From assembly GCF_000153125.2 (NCBI RefSeq), contig NZ_CM002299.1, positions 3,670,928 to 3,734,927 on the forward strand: 64,000 nucleotides of DNA, written 5' to 3'. Origin of the DNA: Congregibacter litoralis KT71. GTDB taxonomy: Bacteria; Pseudomonadota; Gammaproteobacteria; Pseudomonadales; Halieaceae. Within the stretch, counting starts at the first letter, position 1; each line of letters begins with the position of its first letter. The position numbers were made by a program, and so were the translations under genes. Below the pieces are notes generated by a model, which saw nothing but the letters and a program-made list of their open reading frames with translations, did not search any database and was not told the DNA's origin. Shown in pieces: positions 51,406 to 58,950 of the stretch.

Positions 51406-52074
51406 TTCCAGCAAGTCGACAACATCTTTATAAAACGCCGCTGCTACCGTTAGAGAGCCAAGCTTTATGCTGAATGTTTGCGCGGGTTCTCTTTTGTACA
51501 GCTTCTTTAGCTGAGCCCTGTCGTTTTCTAAGAAACGGTTAGTCCCACCGCCATGTACAATTGAGTTTCTGCGTGAATACAACCAATCGGCATAACCGGA
51601 GATAGAGTATGGAATTTTTACCGCGTTTTGGGGCGTTACTTTTGCCTTGATTTTTCCATCTGGCGGATTAACTCTCTGCACCCCGACACAGTTGACTTCA
51701 GGCTGAAACACTAAGAACAAGGCCGTCAACTTGCGCGAGTGGCGGTTTCGAAGAAGTGTATTTCTTAGCCCACTTTTCAATTTTTCGTCGAGCGCTTCCT
51801 GAAGATTGTCGCCCTGGATTAAAATTTTAACCAGATCGGACTCCGTTACCACGCCAGACATATCGGATAGTGAAGACTCAAAGAACCCCTTCTCTCTACA
51901 ATTGTCTAAAATGAGCGAATCTACCATCGTATCGAAACGGTCGACCATGTTCGTATAGATGAGCTTCTGAATATGTATTCGATTTCGTTCGTCAAGATTC
52001 GCCAAATCCAAGATTGCTGGCTCAATCTCACGCGCGAGATACCTACGAAACTCATCTATGGAATTTATCTGCAT
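51400..52074 (-). CDS. HEPN-like protein on an integron-type cassette
   Basis: A 224-residue helical protein. Near the C-terminus it has S-R-R-N-S-I-V-H-G-G-G, the R-x4-H motif of HEPN nucleases, preceded by W-L-Y. The gene is followed directly by an attC-like site, so gene and site form a mobile cassette. Cassette genes of this type often encode toxins or defence effectors. A separate antitoxin is not visible. Its relative at 39272 shares the motif but not the overall sequence. Confidence 0.65.
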   Translation of the reverse strand: MQINSIDEFRRYLAREIEPAILDLANLDERNRIHIQKLIYTNMVDRFDTMVDSLILDNCREKGFFESSLSDMSGVVTESDLVKILIQGDNLQEALDEKLKSGLRNTLLRNRHSRKLTALFLVFQPEVNCVGVQRVNPPDGKIKAKVTPQNAVKIPYSISGYADWLYSRRNSIVHGGGTNRFLENDRAQLKKLYKREPAQTFSIKLGSLTVAAAFYKDVVDLLEA

Positions 52075-52167
52075 GATTGAGCGCCTGTCTCAGGCGAATT
52101 AGTATGTTGTTTATACTATCAGATAGTCGGACCTTGCTGCCTTCATCGACCAGCACTACTCAGGGAC

Positions 52168-52446
52168 AGCACCAAGGACATTACTTACCTGCTGTTTTAC
52201 CTGCTCACCACCTTGGCCAAGCTGATGGGACCCGACGGTAGCCGAATTGTCATAGCCGAGAATCCGCTGATGAAGCAGCAGCTGAAACTCCACAATAGGT
52301 CGAGACAACGGGCACCAAATCCTTCAACACAAGATCGCGGCCTGCTCGGATTTTTGTCTCTACTTTTGAATTCCAGACGCATCGGTAAATCAGCGATCAT
52401 TATTAAGCACTCCACCCTAATTTTCGGGCCTGACCGACTGACTTAA
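52168..52446 (+). pseudogene. Fragment of an integrase-type (rve) transposase
   Basis: About 92 codons match the N-terminal part of a common proteobacterial integrase-core transposase: L-L-T-T-L-A-K-L-M-G-P-D-G-S-R, A-E-N-P-L-M-K-Q-Q-L, and R-R-I-G-K-S-A-I-I-I. The catalytic domain is missing. It ends next to the damaged IS6 gene. No start or complete element is visible. Confidence 0.6.
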
Positions 52447-52453
52447 AGTGCCT

Positions 52454-52969
52454 CATGCCCCGCTCCCGTACTCTTGTTGCCTCATACCCGTAAAGCGAGG
52501 CAGGCTCTGTGATTGTTCGGCACGATTATTCTCATACTGCTTGGTGCTGTGAATCGCCTCTAGGATCAGTTCGCGATGGGTATTTCCATAGCTTCGTAGC
52601 TGGTCGGTCGCGCTTGGCCGGAAGACACACATCAACCACCTCACCGCTCTGATCCACGGCCCGCTAGGGATAATGCCGCTTGCCATTGATTTTTACTGAC
52701 ACCTCATCAATGTAAAAAGTATCGCCACAGCCGCCTTGCTTGCGCCTCCGGCGGCGGGCACGAATGGCTCCGAACTTGATGCAGAGCCTGCCCTAAGAGC
52801 TTAGCTAGTGCTTTGGGCACCACAACCGGATCGCTTCGCGGCTGACTATAATGCCCCGCTCACCCAAAAGATCTTCAATATCCCAGTGAGTCAAGTTGAA
52901 GCGATAGTACAGCTAAACCGCGTAGCGGATGATGTCAGACGGGAATAGGAGGCGTTTGTAGGTGTTCAT
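52454..52969 (-). pseudogene. IS6-family transposase, inactivated by stops and frameshifts
   Basis: Reading from the ATG at 52969 gives a protein closely related to the intact IS6 transposase at 11846: Y-K-R-L-L-F-P-S-D-I-I-R, D-I-E-D-L-L-G-E-R-G-I, and D-T-F-Y-I-D-E-V-S-V. Several in-frame stops and an insertion break it. An IS6-type end (GGGCAAGTAAACTTAGCGG, ending about 53008) remains on its right; the left end is lost. It is an old, dead copy. Confidence 0.8.
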
Positions 52970-53111
52970 CGGCCCATTCGACAAATCTGGGCAAGTAAAC
53001 TTAGCGGTATCTCTGGGACGTTTGCATCTCTGATTGATCCAACTGAAAAGCCAGAATTCGCGGCTGACCATATAGCTCGAGCCAGCTTGGCTGGTTGAGA
53101 TTGCAGTTCAA

Positions 53112-53384
53112 CTAGCGGGTCGATTTCTGATGATACTGCATACCTTCACCATCAAAATCGCCACTGACAATGGAAACACCCACTAATGCGCACATCGACT
53201 GCACAACGCTCTTGGATGTCGATACCAACAACCGTTTGCTCAGCCCCAGAGCTAACCACGTGGCCCAGCAGGAACATTCGGGACTTAGGGTTTTGACACG
53301 CTTGTGTAGCCGACGAAGGTCGCGCACGTAGTACGCGACCACATAAACCCCGAACATGATCATCCAAAAGTTGAACTCGCTCAT
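53112..53384 (-). CDS. Small protein with N-terminal membrane helix
   Basis: A 90-residue protein beginning M-S-E-F-N-F-W-M-I-M-F-G-V-Y-V-V-A-Y-Y-V, a likely membrane helix, followed by a basic segment (R-D-L-R-R-L-H-K-R-V-K) that stays in the cytoplasm. GGGGAGTAGGGG precedes the ATG at 53384, four bases after the upstream gene's stop. It is the last gene of the integrase operon on the minus strand. Function unknown. Confidence 0.5.
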   Translation of the reverse strand: MSEFNFWMIMFGVYVVAYYVRDLRRLHKRVKTLSPECSCWATWLALGLSKRLLVSTSKSVVQSMCALVGVSIVSGDFDGEGMQYHQKSTR

Positions 53385-53388
53385 GCCC

Positions 53389-53874
53389 CTACTCCCCGTC
53401 CATACCATCAAGAAGGTCATCAAGGAGGTCATCCAGGTTGCCGACTTGGTGATGCGGAACATGCCTGCAAAGATGCTTTTGGACTGCCAGAAACAGTCCA
53501 TAGTCGCTAGGCGGCTCCAAGCGTGCCCCTAACTCGTAAAGGTACTGATCAATCCAGAGCGCCGCTGCACTCTGGTTGTCACGCGCATTCGGGGCACCGA
53601 ATGCACACACCAATCCCCTCTCGAACGGGGGGATATGAAAACATCGGCAGACCCAGGTCGCTAACCGGTTCACCTCACGGTTAAAGTGCGATTCCGCTCC
53701 CGTTCGGTCGATAGTCGCACCTCTCTCCCGTCGCTGGGCGACCGCCAACCACTCTCGGGCATCTTCAAGCGCTGCGTTCGCGGCCTCTAGATCTTCAGCG
53801 GCTTCGCATGTGCGGCTGACCAACCCGCGTGGGTAATTACCGTTACATGAAGACGGATCAACGTAATCGTTCAT
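53389..53874 (-). CDS. Unknown 161-residue protein coupled to the integrase
   Basis: The ATG overlaps the integrase stop (ATGA). The sequence is acidic and helical, with A-A-N-A-A-L-E-D-A-R-E-W-L-A-V-A-Q-R-R-E-R and an aspartate-rich end (D-D-L-L-D-D-L-L-D-G). No domain recognised. Position makes it a candidate accessory protein of the recombination module. Confidence 0.55.
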   Translation of the reverse strand: MNDYVDPSSCNGNYPRGLVSRTCEAAEDLEAANAALEDAREWLAVAQRRERGATIDRTGAESHFNREVNRLATWVCRCFHIPPFERGLVCAFGAPNARDNQSAAALWIDQYLYELGARLEPPSDYGLFLAVQKHLCRHVPHHQVGNLDDLLDDLLDGMDGE

Positions 53875-55070
53875 TGTGAAACTCCTTCGTCAGATGAGTC
53901 ATCAGACTGGGTGTGGGTATGAGCAGCCCAGAGCGCGGCGAAGGCCGAGCCATCCTGGCGAGTCAGGTTGGGTATCCACCGCGCGTAGCGCTTGTGGGTG
54001 ATGGCTGAGTCGCTATGACCGAGGATCTGAGCGACCCAAAGCGGGTTTTCGCCGGCGGCGAGCCACAGCGTGGCGGCGGTATGGCGCGTTTGATACGGCG
54101 GACGCTTTGGGATCTTTAGTAGCGCCAGCAGTGGGTACCAGACGCGCTTGCAAACGTTATTGATAGACAATGGCTCACCCGAGCCGGTGCAGAACACCAG
54201 GTCGAGCTTGCCGGTGCGCTTGTGTTGTGCCTTTAGCGCTGCGTAGACCTCGTCGGACATGGGGATGTCACGAGCAGACTCCTCGGTCTTCGTGTCGGTC
54301 ATGGCGCCAGCGACATAGCTTTCGCGCACCAGAATCATGCGCTGCTTAAAATCGATGTACTTCCACTTCAGGCCGTGGATTTCGCCGGTACGCATGCCGG
54401 TAAAGAAGCGGACGGTCATGTACGCATGAAAGTCCTCTCGAACTCCATCAAGAACCGCTTTCACCTCATCCAACGTGAACGGCTCCACCTTGGTTCTGGG
54501 GACCTTGAGCAGCTTGATACCCTGATAAGGATTGTCGAAGCCAAAGCGCTCCGAGGCCTCTCGCATTATCTGGCGAAGTGGCACCATGACCGTGTTGATT
54601 CGGGCAGCTGACAGGCCCACCGAGCCGTCCTTGCGAGGAATACGGGCCAGCTGATTACGAAAGGCGAGGATGTCTTCCTTGCTAATCGCACTCATAGGAA
54701 CCGATCCAAACGCGGGTATCACGTGCTTGCTGAGTGAGTGCTCAAGCGTATTGATGTAGGAAGGCTTCCACCCGATACGGTTCTCTTCCATCCACTGGTC
54801 GGCAAAGGCCTTGAAGGTCGGCGTTTTGGCCGAGCGCTGCTCGATCTGCTTGTCGTGATCCGCAAACCGGGCGGCATTAGGCGACTCGGGGAAGTACGCC
54901 GCGTAGTCGAAGGTACCCAGCACGATCTCGCTTTCGACGCGCTGCAGGATGTCTTTCATCCGTTTGCGGTTTGCGGGCTTGTCTTCAAGGTGCGTGTACT
55001 CGCGACAGCGAACACCGCGATACCTGAAGTCGAAGAAGAGTTTGTTGCCTCTGGCGTTGACTGAACCCAT
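53871..55070 (-). CDS. int: Tyrosine-type site-specific integrase of the island
   Basis: A 399-residue recombinase. It begins with a short arm-binding DUF3596-like domain (F-D-F-R-Y-R-G-V-R-C-R-E), then a SAM-like core-binding domain (F-A-D-Q-W-M, Y-I-N-T-L-E-H-S-L), and a catalytic domain with R in F-F-T-G-M-R-T-G-E-I, a second R in Y-Q-T-R-H-T, H in L-G-H-S-D and the nucleophile in H-K-R-Y-A-R-W. The usual first His of the H-x2-R box is Tyr here, as in several relatives. It is transcribed away from tRNA-Met 1 kb to its right and should integrate the island there. Confidence 0.93.
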   Translation of the reverse strand: MGSVNARGNKLFFDFRYRGVRCREYTHLEDKPANRKRMKDILQRVESEIVLGTFDYAAYFPESPNAARFADHDKQIEQRSAKTPTFKAFADQWMEENRIGWKPSYINTLEHSLSKHVIPAFGSVPMSAISKEDILAFRNQLARIPRKDGSVGLSAARINTVMVPLRQIMREASERFGFDNPYQGIKLLKVPRTKVEPFTLDEVKAVLDGVREDFHAYMTVRFFTGMRTGEIHGLKWKYIDFKQRMILVRESYVAGAMTDTKTEESARDIPMSDEVYAALKAQHKRTGKLDLVFCTGSGEPLSINNVCKRVWYPLLALLKIPKRPPYQTRHTAATLWLAAGENPLWVAQILGHSDSAITHKRYARWIPNLTRQDGSAFAALWAAHTHTQSDDSSDEGVSQ

Positions 55071-55080
55071 GACCGACCTC

Positions 55081-55302
55081 CTATTGAATGCCGGCCATGA
55101 GCTGGCCTACGTGACTGGGGCGCTGCATGTCCTCTTCGATGCGTTCCCAGAGGTACAGGATCTTCCGCCCACCAAAGGGCCGGATGTAGTGCACTCCCTC
55201 CAGGAGTACGGAGTCCTTCAGCTGGTTTCGAATGGTTCGCGCGTCGTACTTAATGCGCGATGAGAGTTCCTCAGTCGTGAGGTAGGTCGTTGCTGCGTCC
55301 AT
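55081..55302 (-). CDS. Excisionase-like DNA-binding protein
   Basis: A 73-residue protein with a winged-helix-like pattern: L-T-T-E-E-L-S-S-R-I-K-Y-D-A-R-T-I-R-N-Q-L, then G-V-H-Y-I-R-P-F-G-G-R-K-I-L-Y-L-W. This is a typical layout for AlpA/Xis-type factors next to integrases. It ends 11 bases upstream of the integrase start. It probably bends DNA at the attachment region and sets the direction of recombination. Confidence 0.7.
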   Translation of the reverse strand: MDAATTYLTTEELSSRIKYDARTIRNQLKDSVLLEGVHYIRPFGGRKILYLWERIEEDMQRPSHVGQLMAGIQ

Positions 55303-55571
55303 AGGTCCATCTCCAAAATTCGGCCTATCCGAGCACTGTGCTGCGAATTTCCTGCCGATGAGATGAACCTACCGGTGATACAGAATCCTGCTTGACGGAG
55401 GGAAACGGGGGTAAATCCGAAGGGTTCCCGAGCGTTATTTGGAGCAAAAGCTATATTTTTCACCCACTACATATCGCCGCGCGCAACCGAAGGTTGTGCG
55501 CGGCGCGCCGACCTATGCAGTCAAGCAGGCACACAATCGATGGGAGCGCGGCGAAGCGGGAAACGCGACGA

Positions 55572-56046
55572 TGGTCTCAATGTGGTCTCAAACTAGAAGA
55601 AGCTGGCTGAGCACAGCAGCATCGATGTTGGGATCAATTTTTGGGTCGCGGTCTCAATGTGGTCTCAGATCAATGGCCCCAAAAGCGCTGACTACAGCAC
55701 AACAAATGCTGGGGTCATTTGAAGGTTTATGAAGTCGACACGCGATGACTACAGCACGAAAAATGCTGAGGTCATTTGCGGACTCAAAATCTCAACAAGC
55801 GGTGACTACAGCACGGAAAATGCTGGGGTCATTTCCAGGCTCAAAATCTCAACAAGCGGTGACTACAGCAGGCAAAATGCTGGGGTCATTTCCAGGTCCA
55901 AAATCTCAACAAGCGATGACTTCAGCACGAAAAATGCTGGGGTCGTTCGCGGGGGGATGGTCTCAGCAATCGATGACTACAGCACAACCCAATGTTGGGG
56001 TCACTTTTTCAAAGTGGTCTCAATATGGTCTCAATTTGGTCTCAAA
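55572..56046 (+). repeat. Eight TGGTCTCA(AT) direct repeats, several 11 bp apart
   Basis: The word TGGTCTCAAT or a one-base variant starts at 55572, 55583, 55649, 55660, 55958, 56015, 56026 and 56037. Neighbouring members within a group are exactly 11 bp apart, one DNA turn. This spacing, beside an integrase, is typical of arm-type binding sites for the recombinase or its excisionase. The groups bracket the tRNA-arm array. Confidence 0.75.
55601..56000 (+). repeat. Array of seven tRNA-Met anticodon-arm copies, 57-bp period
   Basis: Seven units contain CAGCA, a loop of 7 bases (8 in the last), then TGCTG or TGTTG, usually followed by GGGTC. The stems start at 55614, 55695, 55752, 55809, 55866, 55923 and 55980: one 81-bp step, then five exact 57-bp steps. 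The tRNA-Met anticodon stem-loop is CAGCA-TTCATAA-TGCTG-GGGTC. The first unit also keeps D-arm bases (AGCTGG...GAGCA). Array units read on the plus strand, while the tRNA is on the minus strand. Because 57 is divisible by three, the array also gives repetitive open frames that I do not regard as genes. Confidence 0.9.
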
Positions 56047-56110
56047 CGCAAAATTTGAGATTTGACCGCCGAAAGGAGCGTGCTAAGATACTGAAAATTA
56101 AGAAGAAAAT

Positions 56111-56187
56111 TGGTAGCTACGGGTGGACTTGAACCACCGACCCCAGCATTATGAATGCTGTGCTCTAACCAGCTGAGCTACGTAGCC
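56111..56187 (-). tRNA. tRNA-Met (CAU), elongator
   Basis: The minus strand folds as a full cloverleaf with encoded CCA: GGCTACG acceptor, D-arm GCTC/GAGC, anticodon arm CAGCA-TTCATAA-TGCTG with CAT, variable loop GGGTC, and T-arm GTGG-TTCAAGT-CCAC. It resembles elongator, not initiator, tRNA-Met, which lacks the 1-72 mismatch rule seen in initiators. The first pair is G1-U72 instead of the usual G-C. The 3' end faces the integrase, the common arrangement for an integration site. Confidence 0.95.
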
Positions 56188-56322
56188 ACGGCGTTGTACA
56201 GACCCCCATTGCGGGGGACGCGAATTCTGTACATTTGGCTCCCGCAAGTCAACCTCCCAAGCTATCAATTTATGCCGTTTGCGGGGCGCTCGGGCTCATG
56301 GGGGCCGCCCGTTCCGAAGCCA

Positions 56323-56523
56323 CTATCGGCAGCTCCGCAGAACGATTAGCTTTAGCTGAGCCGCCGACACCTCGTCCATGCATTGCAGTTGTTCAGCTTT
56401 TACCGCGCCAAGCTTTAGTAAGGTGATGATCAGCGACTCGCTGAGCGAACAGCGAACTGCTCCATCGATGTTGCGCTCCATTTCTACAGGAGACTGCGCC
56501 GGAACACCGTTCAGCGCGTCCAT
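56323..56523 (-). CDS. Possible small protein below a Fur-like box
   Basis: A 66-residue frame with E-R-N-I-D-G-A-V-R-C-S-L-S-E-S-L-I-I and K-A-E-Q-L-Q-C-M-D-E-V. No family recognised. A shorter frame with a better ribosome-binding site (56511-56588) overlaps its start. The rest of the 56188-56510 interval has no other feature. Confidence 0.3.
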   Translation of the reverse strand: MDALNGVPAQSPVEMERNIDGAVRCSLSESLIITLLKLGAVKAEQLQCMDEVSAAQLKLIVLRSCR

Positions 56524-56588
56524 GGCAGCCCCAGAATCCCTGCGACTTGTTTTCGACGGCTTTTTGTTTCCGACAGCTTAATAAACAT
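56511..56588 (-). CDS. Possible 25-residue leader peptide
   Basis: The ATG at 56588 has AGGGAGGGAAG directly upstream, a strong site. The peptide begins M-F-I-K-L-S-E-T-K-S-R-R-K-Q-V and ends at a TGA at 56511, inside the start of the 56523 frame. It could be a leader that couples translation to that frame. Weakly supported. Confidence 0.28.
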   Translation of the reverse strand: MFIKLSETKSRRKQVAGILGLPWTR

Positions 56589-56661
56589 CTTCCCTCCCTT
56601 TAGGGCCTACACGCTGAGCGCCTCGCGTTTGTGCGTCAGCGCAGCCGCTTCCTTCCAATTT

Positions 56662-56680
56662 AATGATAACGATTCTTATT
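56662..56680. promoter_or_regulatory. Fur-box-like operator
   Basis: AATGATAACGATTCTTATT is close to the Fur consensus (TGATAAT-n-ATTATCA core: first half 6 of 7, second half 4 of 7). It lies between the small minus-strand frames and the sulfotransferase gene on the plus strand, so iron control of either side is possible. Confidence 0.5.
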
Positions 56681-56770
56681 TGCAACAATAACTTTACGCC
56701 GCTGATGCCCCAAAGCTCAAGCTTTTGAGAGTTCGGCGACTGGAGTAACGTATGATCGGCACGTAGCGCT

Positions 56771-57979
56771 ATGACGACACCCTATCGATCGATGCTTGCA
56801 CCAACGCCTATTAATCTCTCGAGCCGTGATCATCAGGACATGATTCATATCGTGGGACTGTATAAGTGCGGCACGTCATGGCTCCTGCATATGCTGGCGG
56901 CGCACCCCCAGGTCGTGGGCTGGCGGGAGTTTGATGTGCTGCGCGCTACCTACGCCAGGGATTCATCACTCCTCGCCCTCCCCCGAACTGCCCTGGACTA
57001 CCTGAACCCCCGTGTCGAGGACAGCGGGTGGATGCATCGCCAGGAAGCGTTCTCCCTCCGCAAGGCGGATGCGATTTTTCGCGAGATGTTTCTCGGGCGA
57101 GGCTGGGTGCCGGTCATGGGACTAAAGAAACAGCAGCGCGCGAGCGCGCTCACCCCCCGGAACCTTGACGCCATGCTGGAAGAGCTCCTGGCAATAGGTG
57201 ACTACCGCGTGCGACCTGCCTCGGCTCCTCCTATTGATCCAAGATCCTGTACCAACAGACTCGGCGTGCAAAGTTTTCGCCGCGACGATTTGCTCACGCT
57301 TATGGAAGCGGTGAGGGACACGCCCGAGCCGCTGCAGATTCCCAAACTGTTTTTTGAGAGCTTACGTTCCCAGGTCGTTCCCGGAAGCCGCATCGCCACC
57401 AAGGCAGCGGATCAGCTGCTACAACTCTCCGCATTAAAAGCTGCCTCACCGGGCAGCCGGGTCATTGCCATCGTTCGCGACGGCCGTGATGCCACTGTTT
57501 CAGCAAAGCACTTTGAGGCACTGATGCGGAAGCGCGAGGCGCCCTGGCGCACCCATCATGCGAGCTTCGCCCGCCGCATTCTCGGATGGTCCCTACGCGC
57601 AGCCAAGTTGGCAGAACATGCCCGGCGTGGTGACATAACCGTGCTGCGTTATGAGGATCTGCACAGCAATTTCGCAGAAACCTCTCGCGCCCTTTTTCTG
57701 GATCTGGGCCTTGATGGAAGCGTCGAGGTCATTGATCGCGTTGAGAGCACGACAAACTTCAGCGCTGTTACCGACGGCAGGCAACCCGGCGAAGCATCGG
57801 AACATCAGATACGCCAAGGCCGCGTCGGTGAATGGGAGGCAGCGCTAACGACCTCTCAAAAACGCCTCGCCTGGCGCCTGGCGGGCAAAAGCCTCGAGGC
57901 TTTTGGATACACCCCCAGCGGACAGGTGGAGCCGTCGCCCCTGGTCCTTGGTAACGCTTCCGATTTAAGCGTGATCTGA
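56771..57979 (+). CDS. Sulfotransferase family protein
   Basis: A 402-residue enzyme with the two PAPS-binding parts of this family: the 5'-phosphosulfate loop G-L-Y-K-C-G-T-S-W-L (about 30-39) and the 3'-phosphate region I-V-R-D-G-R-D-A-T-V-S in the second half. Y-E-D-L and Q-G-R-V-G-E-W-E near the end match the closing loop. It should move sulfate from PAPS to a hydroxyl or amine on a sugar, lipid or small molecule; the acceptor is unknown. It lies in the core-like part of the window, 583 bases to the right of the tRNA. Confidence 0.85.
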   Translation: MTTPYRSMLAPTPINLSSRDHQDMIHIVGLYKCGTSWLLHMLAAHPQVVGWREFDVLRATYARDSSLLALPRTALDYLNPRVEDSGWMHRQEAFSLRKADAIFREMFLGRGWVPVMGLKKQQRASALTPRNLDAMLEELLAIGDYRVRPASAPPIDPRSCTNRLGVQSFRRDDLLTLMEAVRDTPEPLQIPKLFFESLRSQVVPGSRIATKAADQLLQLSALKAASPGSRVIAIVRDGRDATVSAKHFEALMRKREAPWRTHHASFARRILGWSLRAAKLAEHARRGDITVLRYEDLHSNFAETSRALFLDLGLDGSVEVIDRVESTTNFSAVTDGRQPGEASEHQIRQGRVGEWEAALTTSQKRLAWRLAGKSLEAFGYTPSGQVEPSPLVLGNASDLSVI

Positions 57980-58079
57980 CAAACAGGGGTCGCCAAGGGT
58001 GGATTACGCGCGCCTCTGATGTTCGCCAGCGCGGCCCGAATTGCCATTCTGTACTGCCCACGCAGCGCAGGCAGATCCT

Positions 58080-58826
58080 ATGGAATACCCACTTGAGACA
58101 AGCGATGAGGCGCGATCCGAGCCGTCGTCCCCCAAGGCACCCTTCCCAACGAGAAAAGCTCAAAAAGGAGCAGCGTCCCGGGGTTGGAGGCTATGCCTGG
58201 TGACTCTGCTGTTCATTTGTAGCCCCCTACGGGCGAACCCCATACTCACGGAGATCTATTACAACGGGCCTACCCCGGGCAGCGACCCCGATGAGTTCAT
58301 CGAGCTGAGCAACCCGACGGATGGAGCCCTGGATCTGACGGGGTGGCGTTTCACCGACGGCATTTCCTACGTTTTCCGCGAAGGGCAAATGCTCGCAGCC
58401 CGAGCCTCTCTGGTACTCGCAAAAGACCCAGCAGGCTTTGGCGCAGCCTTCACGGGATTTACGGACAGCGTCCTGGATTTTTCCGGCGCTCTGTCCAACG
58501 GCGGCGAGACCATCGCTCTGGCGGATGCCCGGGGGATGGAAGTCTGGGCAATTAGCTACGATGACCATGATCCCTGGCCGTCGACGGCAGACGGACTCGG
58601 GGACTCCCTGCAGCTTTTGCCTATGGCCCTGGATATGAGCGTCATCAGCAACTGGCGCGCCCAGACACCCACGCCGGGGCAGTGGTTTGAGTCGATAACA
58701 GACCCCACCCGTGTACCCATCCCCTCCAGCCTTGCACTGCTGAGTCTCGGCTTACTGGCTCTCAATATCCGCAGGAAAAATCCCCAATTTGTGAGCCTTC
58801 GCAAAAAACAACGACTGGGAGACTGA
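58080..58826 (+). CDS. Secreted lamin-tail-domain protein with PEP-CTERM-like anchor
   Basis: A 248-residue protein. After a charged leader, a hydrophobic segment (L-C-L-V-T-L-L-F-I-C-S-P-L-R-A) acts as signal. The lamin-tail-type domain follows: L-T-E-I-Y-Y-N-G, D-E-F-I-E-L-S-N-P-T-D-G, L-D-L-T-G-W-R-F-T-D-G. The end V-P-I-P-S-S-L-A-L-L-S-L-G-L-L-A-L plus Arg residues is a PEP-CTERM-like sorting tail. The protein is probably surface-bound. The ATG at 58080 gives a sensible leader; a start at 58041 is also possible. Confidence 0.75.
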   Translation: MEYPLETSDEARSEPSSPKAPFPTRKAQKGAASRGWRLCLVTLLFICSPLRANPILTEIYYNGPTPGSDPDEFIELSNPTDGALDLTGWRFTDGISYVFREGQMLAARASLVLAKDPAGFGAAFTGFTDSVLDFSGALSNGGETIALADARGMEVWAISYDDHDPWPSTADGLGDSLQLLPMALDMSVISNWRAQTPTPGQWFESITDPTRVPIPSSLALLSLGLLALNIRRKNPQFVSLRKKQRLGD

Positions 58827-58950
58827 AAAGCAGAAGGAATGTGATCTTCGCCCTTCCCTGGCATTGGCATAGGCCCCAGAATTGGCGGCATCAACGCGGA
58901 GTCGCCATTGACTCCCCGCGTGTCGCCTCTTTTGTAAAGGACCGCTGTCC

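Noticed and set aside
55601..56000. CRISPR array
   Set aside because: The repeat is conserved as a short tRNA-like arm, most of the 57-bp unit including the linker is also repeated, and there are no unique spacers or cas genes nearby.
55729..56065. Two overlapping plus-strand frames of about 108 residues with 19-residue repeats
   Set aside because: They arise because the DNA array has a 57-bp period, a multiple of three. The conserved feature is the DNA stem, not the protein, and there is no fitting ribosome-binding site.
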